From Elusimicrobiota bacterium (GTDB lineage: Bacteria > CG03 > SLGR01 > JAFGSA01): a stretch of DNA of 40,444 nucleotides. A program made the position numbers and the translations under genes. Of the stretch, positions 39,877 through 40,444 are shown piece after piece. Every line of letters starts with the position of its first letter. Within the stretch, counting starts at the first letter, position 1. Below the pieces are notes generated by a model. The model did not search any database. It had not been told where the DNA came from and saw nothing but the letters and a program-made list of their open reading frames with translations. The stretch covers positions 1 through 40,444 of the forward strand of contig JAFGSA010000020.1 of the NCBI GenBank assembly GCA_016934855.1, given 5' to 3'.

Positions 39877-40444
39877 ATGGAATATTCCAGAACCCATGAT
39901 TACGCCGGATATTCGAAATTCGACGCTCTCAATTCCCCTTGCCTGGAAAAATGTTTCGGAGGAAGTTTCATAGGCCGGCTCCTCGTCACCCAGCTGGTCA
40001 ACAGATCATACGTAAATATGAGGCCGATGCTGGGAGTGAGAAAATCGCGCAACCCCAAGGGCATAGCAAATTTCATTAAATCATACTGCAACCTTTCCGG
40101 TCTGACCCGGGAAGACAGGTACGCGGACGAAGCCGTATCTCTCGCGAAATGGCTCCTGGAGAACGCTTCGGGAAAAGGAAAGTATTCGGGCCTGTGCTGG
40201 GGATACAATTTCCCCTGGCAGAGTCCGGGATTCTTCGCCCCGAGACACCTTCCGAACTGCATAGTCACCTGCTTCTGCGCCGAAGCCCTTATCTGTGTGT
40301 ACCGCCTGACCGGCGACAGGAAATACCTTGTTGCCGCCGAAAGCGCCGCCGATTTCATACTCAATGACCTCCCTGTACTCGAAAAGGACGGCATGCATAA
40401 ATGCATCGCCTATGTCCCTGTCCCGGTAAGATGGAAAGTGATAA
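39877..40444 (+). CDS. Partial gene, alpha/alpha-barrel-like protein of polysaccharide clusters; start unresolved
   Basis: Truncated by the right edge. About 189 residues are readable from the first ATG at 39877, but the same frame is open back to 39808 and encodes a likely first helix (IRQLCIESLSAVMEY). GGAGG at 39822-39826 is followed by ATA at the right distance, and no ATG, GTG or TTG lies there. An ATG at 39804 in another frame would join with a +1 shift near 39837. Visible features are YAGYSKFDALNSP, RPMLGVRKSRNPKG, GLCWGYNFPWQSP and ICVYRLTGDRKYL, a helical-hairpin pattern like the alpha/alpha-barrel proteins of exopolysaccharide loci. The function is not established; a sugar-processing or epimerase-like role is possible. 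Confidence 0.6.
   Translation, partial: MEYSRTHDYAGYSKFDALNSPCLEKCFGGSFIGRLLVTQLVNRSYVNMRPMLGVRKSRNPKGIANFIKSYCNLSGLTREDRYADEAVSLAKWLLENASGKGKYSGLCWGYNFPWQSPGFFAPRHLPNCIVTCFCAEALICVYRLTGDRKYLVAAESAADFILNDLPVLEKDGMHKCIAYVPVPVRWKVI

Overview
The window is a 40.4-kb stretch of a Gram-negative-type bacterial chromosome of middling GC content. Almost every base is coding, and many genes overlap their neighbours by 4 to 14 bases. Features that point to the kind of organism are a type IV pilus ATPase, an outer-membrane beta-barrel protein, RseP, the MEP isoprenoid genes dxr and ispG, a short EF-Ts, a four-cysteine L28, radical-SAM proteins and oxygen-defence proteins typical of anaerobes. AGG (Arg) and ATA (Ile) codons are common. 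An uncultured anaerobe or microaerophile of the Omnitrophota / wider PVC-like kind is my best guess, but it is inference only. I see no tRNA, rRNA, CRISPR array, transposase, integrase or prophage gene.

Layout, left to right. (1) 0-4.1 kb, minus strand: partial pilT, pta, coaD and recG, with a hairpin-rich spacer between coaD and recG. (2) 4.18-4.37 kb, plus strand: rpmB, divergent from recG and probably leaderless. (3) 15.3 down to 4.4 kb, minus strand: one long head-to-tail run of rnfD, iscS, iscU, cysE, a TlpA-like thioredoxin lipoprotein, a polyprenyl-phosphate-type GT2, a methyltransferase, a PMT/ArnT-like membrane glycosyltransferase, a B12-radical-SAM protein, mnmA and an outer-membrane protein. 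It joins cysteine and sulfur supply (CysE, IscS, IscU, MnmA) to envelope glycan modification. (4) 18.3-15.3 kb, minus: a two-subunit transketolase and a YHS-domain metal permease. (5) 21.5-18.4 kb, minus: an oxygen-defence operon, the most notable part of the window. It starts from a perfect consensus promoter with an inverted repeat over its start point. It encodes an Rrf2/IscR-like Fe-S regulator, a ferredoxin-domain protein, an 88-residue nine-cysteine protein, a 55-residue two-helix membrane protein, a free-standing desulforedoxin, a rubredoxin-superoxide reductase fusion, and an exported nickel superoxide dismutase. larE and a diguanylate cyclase with a ferritin-like N-terminus lie just upstream. 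(6) 34.7-23.4 kb, minus: the housekeeping run rpsB-tsf-pyrH-frr-uppS-cdsA-dxr-rseP-ispG-proS, then a HEAT-repeat protein and cysK. (7) 34.8-40.4 kb, plus: an envelope-polysaccharide cluster (Gfo/Idh dehydrogenase, GT2, radical-SAM/SPASM, UPF0104 flippase-like protein, membrane transglutaminase-like protein, and a partial gene resembling alpha/alpha-barrel sugar-processing proteins).

How the parts fit together. The superoxide operon combines two chemistries in, apparently, two compartments. The exported NiSOD would dismutate superoxide outside the cytoplasm. The rubredoxin-type superoxide reductase would reduce cytoplasmic superoxide without releasing oxygen, with desulforedoxin and the ferredoxin-domain protein as possible electron carriers. 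The IscR-like regulator, with three cysteines placed as in IscR, would tie expression to Fe-S status. A second theme is translation initiation. Three promoters (coaD, rpmB, and the Gfo/Idh gene) place the predicted transcription start at, or within about two bases of, the start codon with no Shine-Dalgarno sequence, while most internal operon genes have good Shine-Dalgarno sites.
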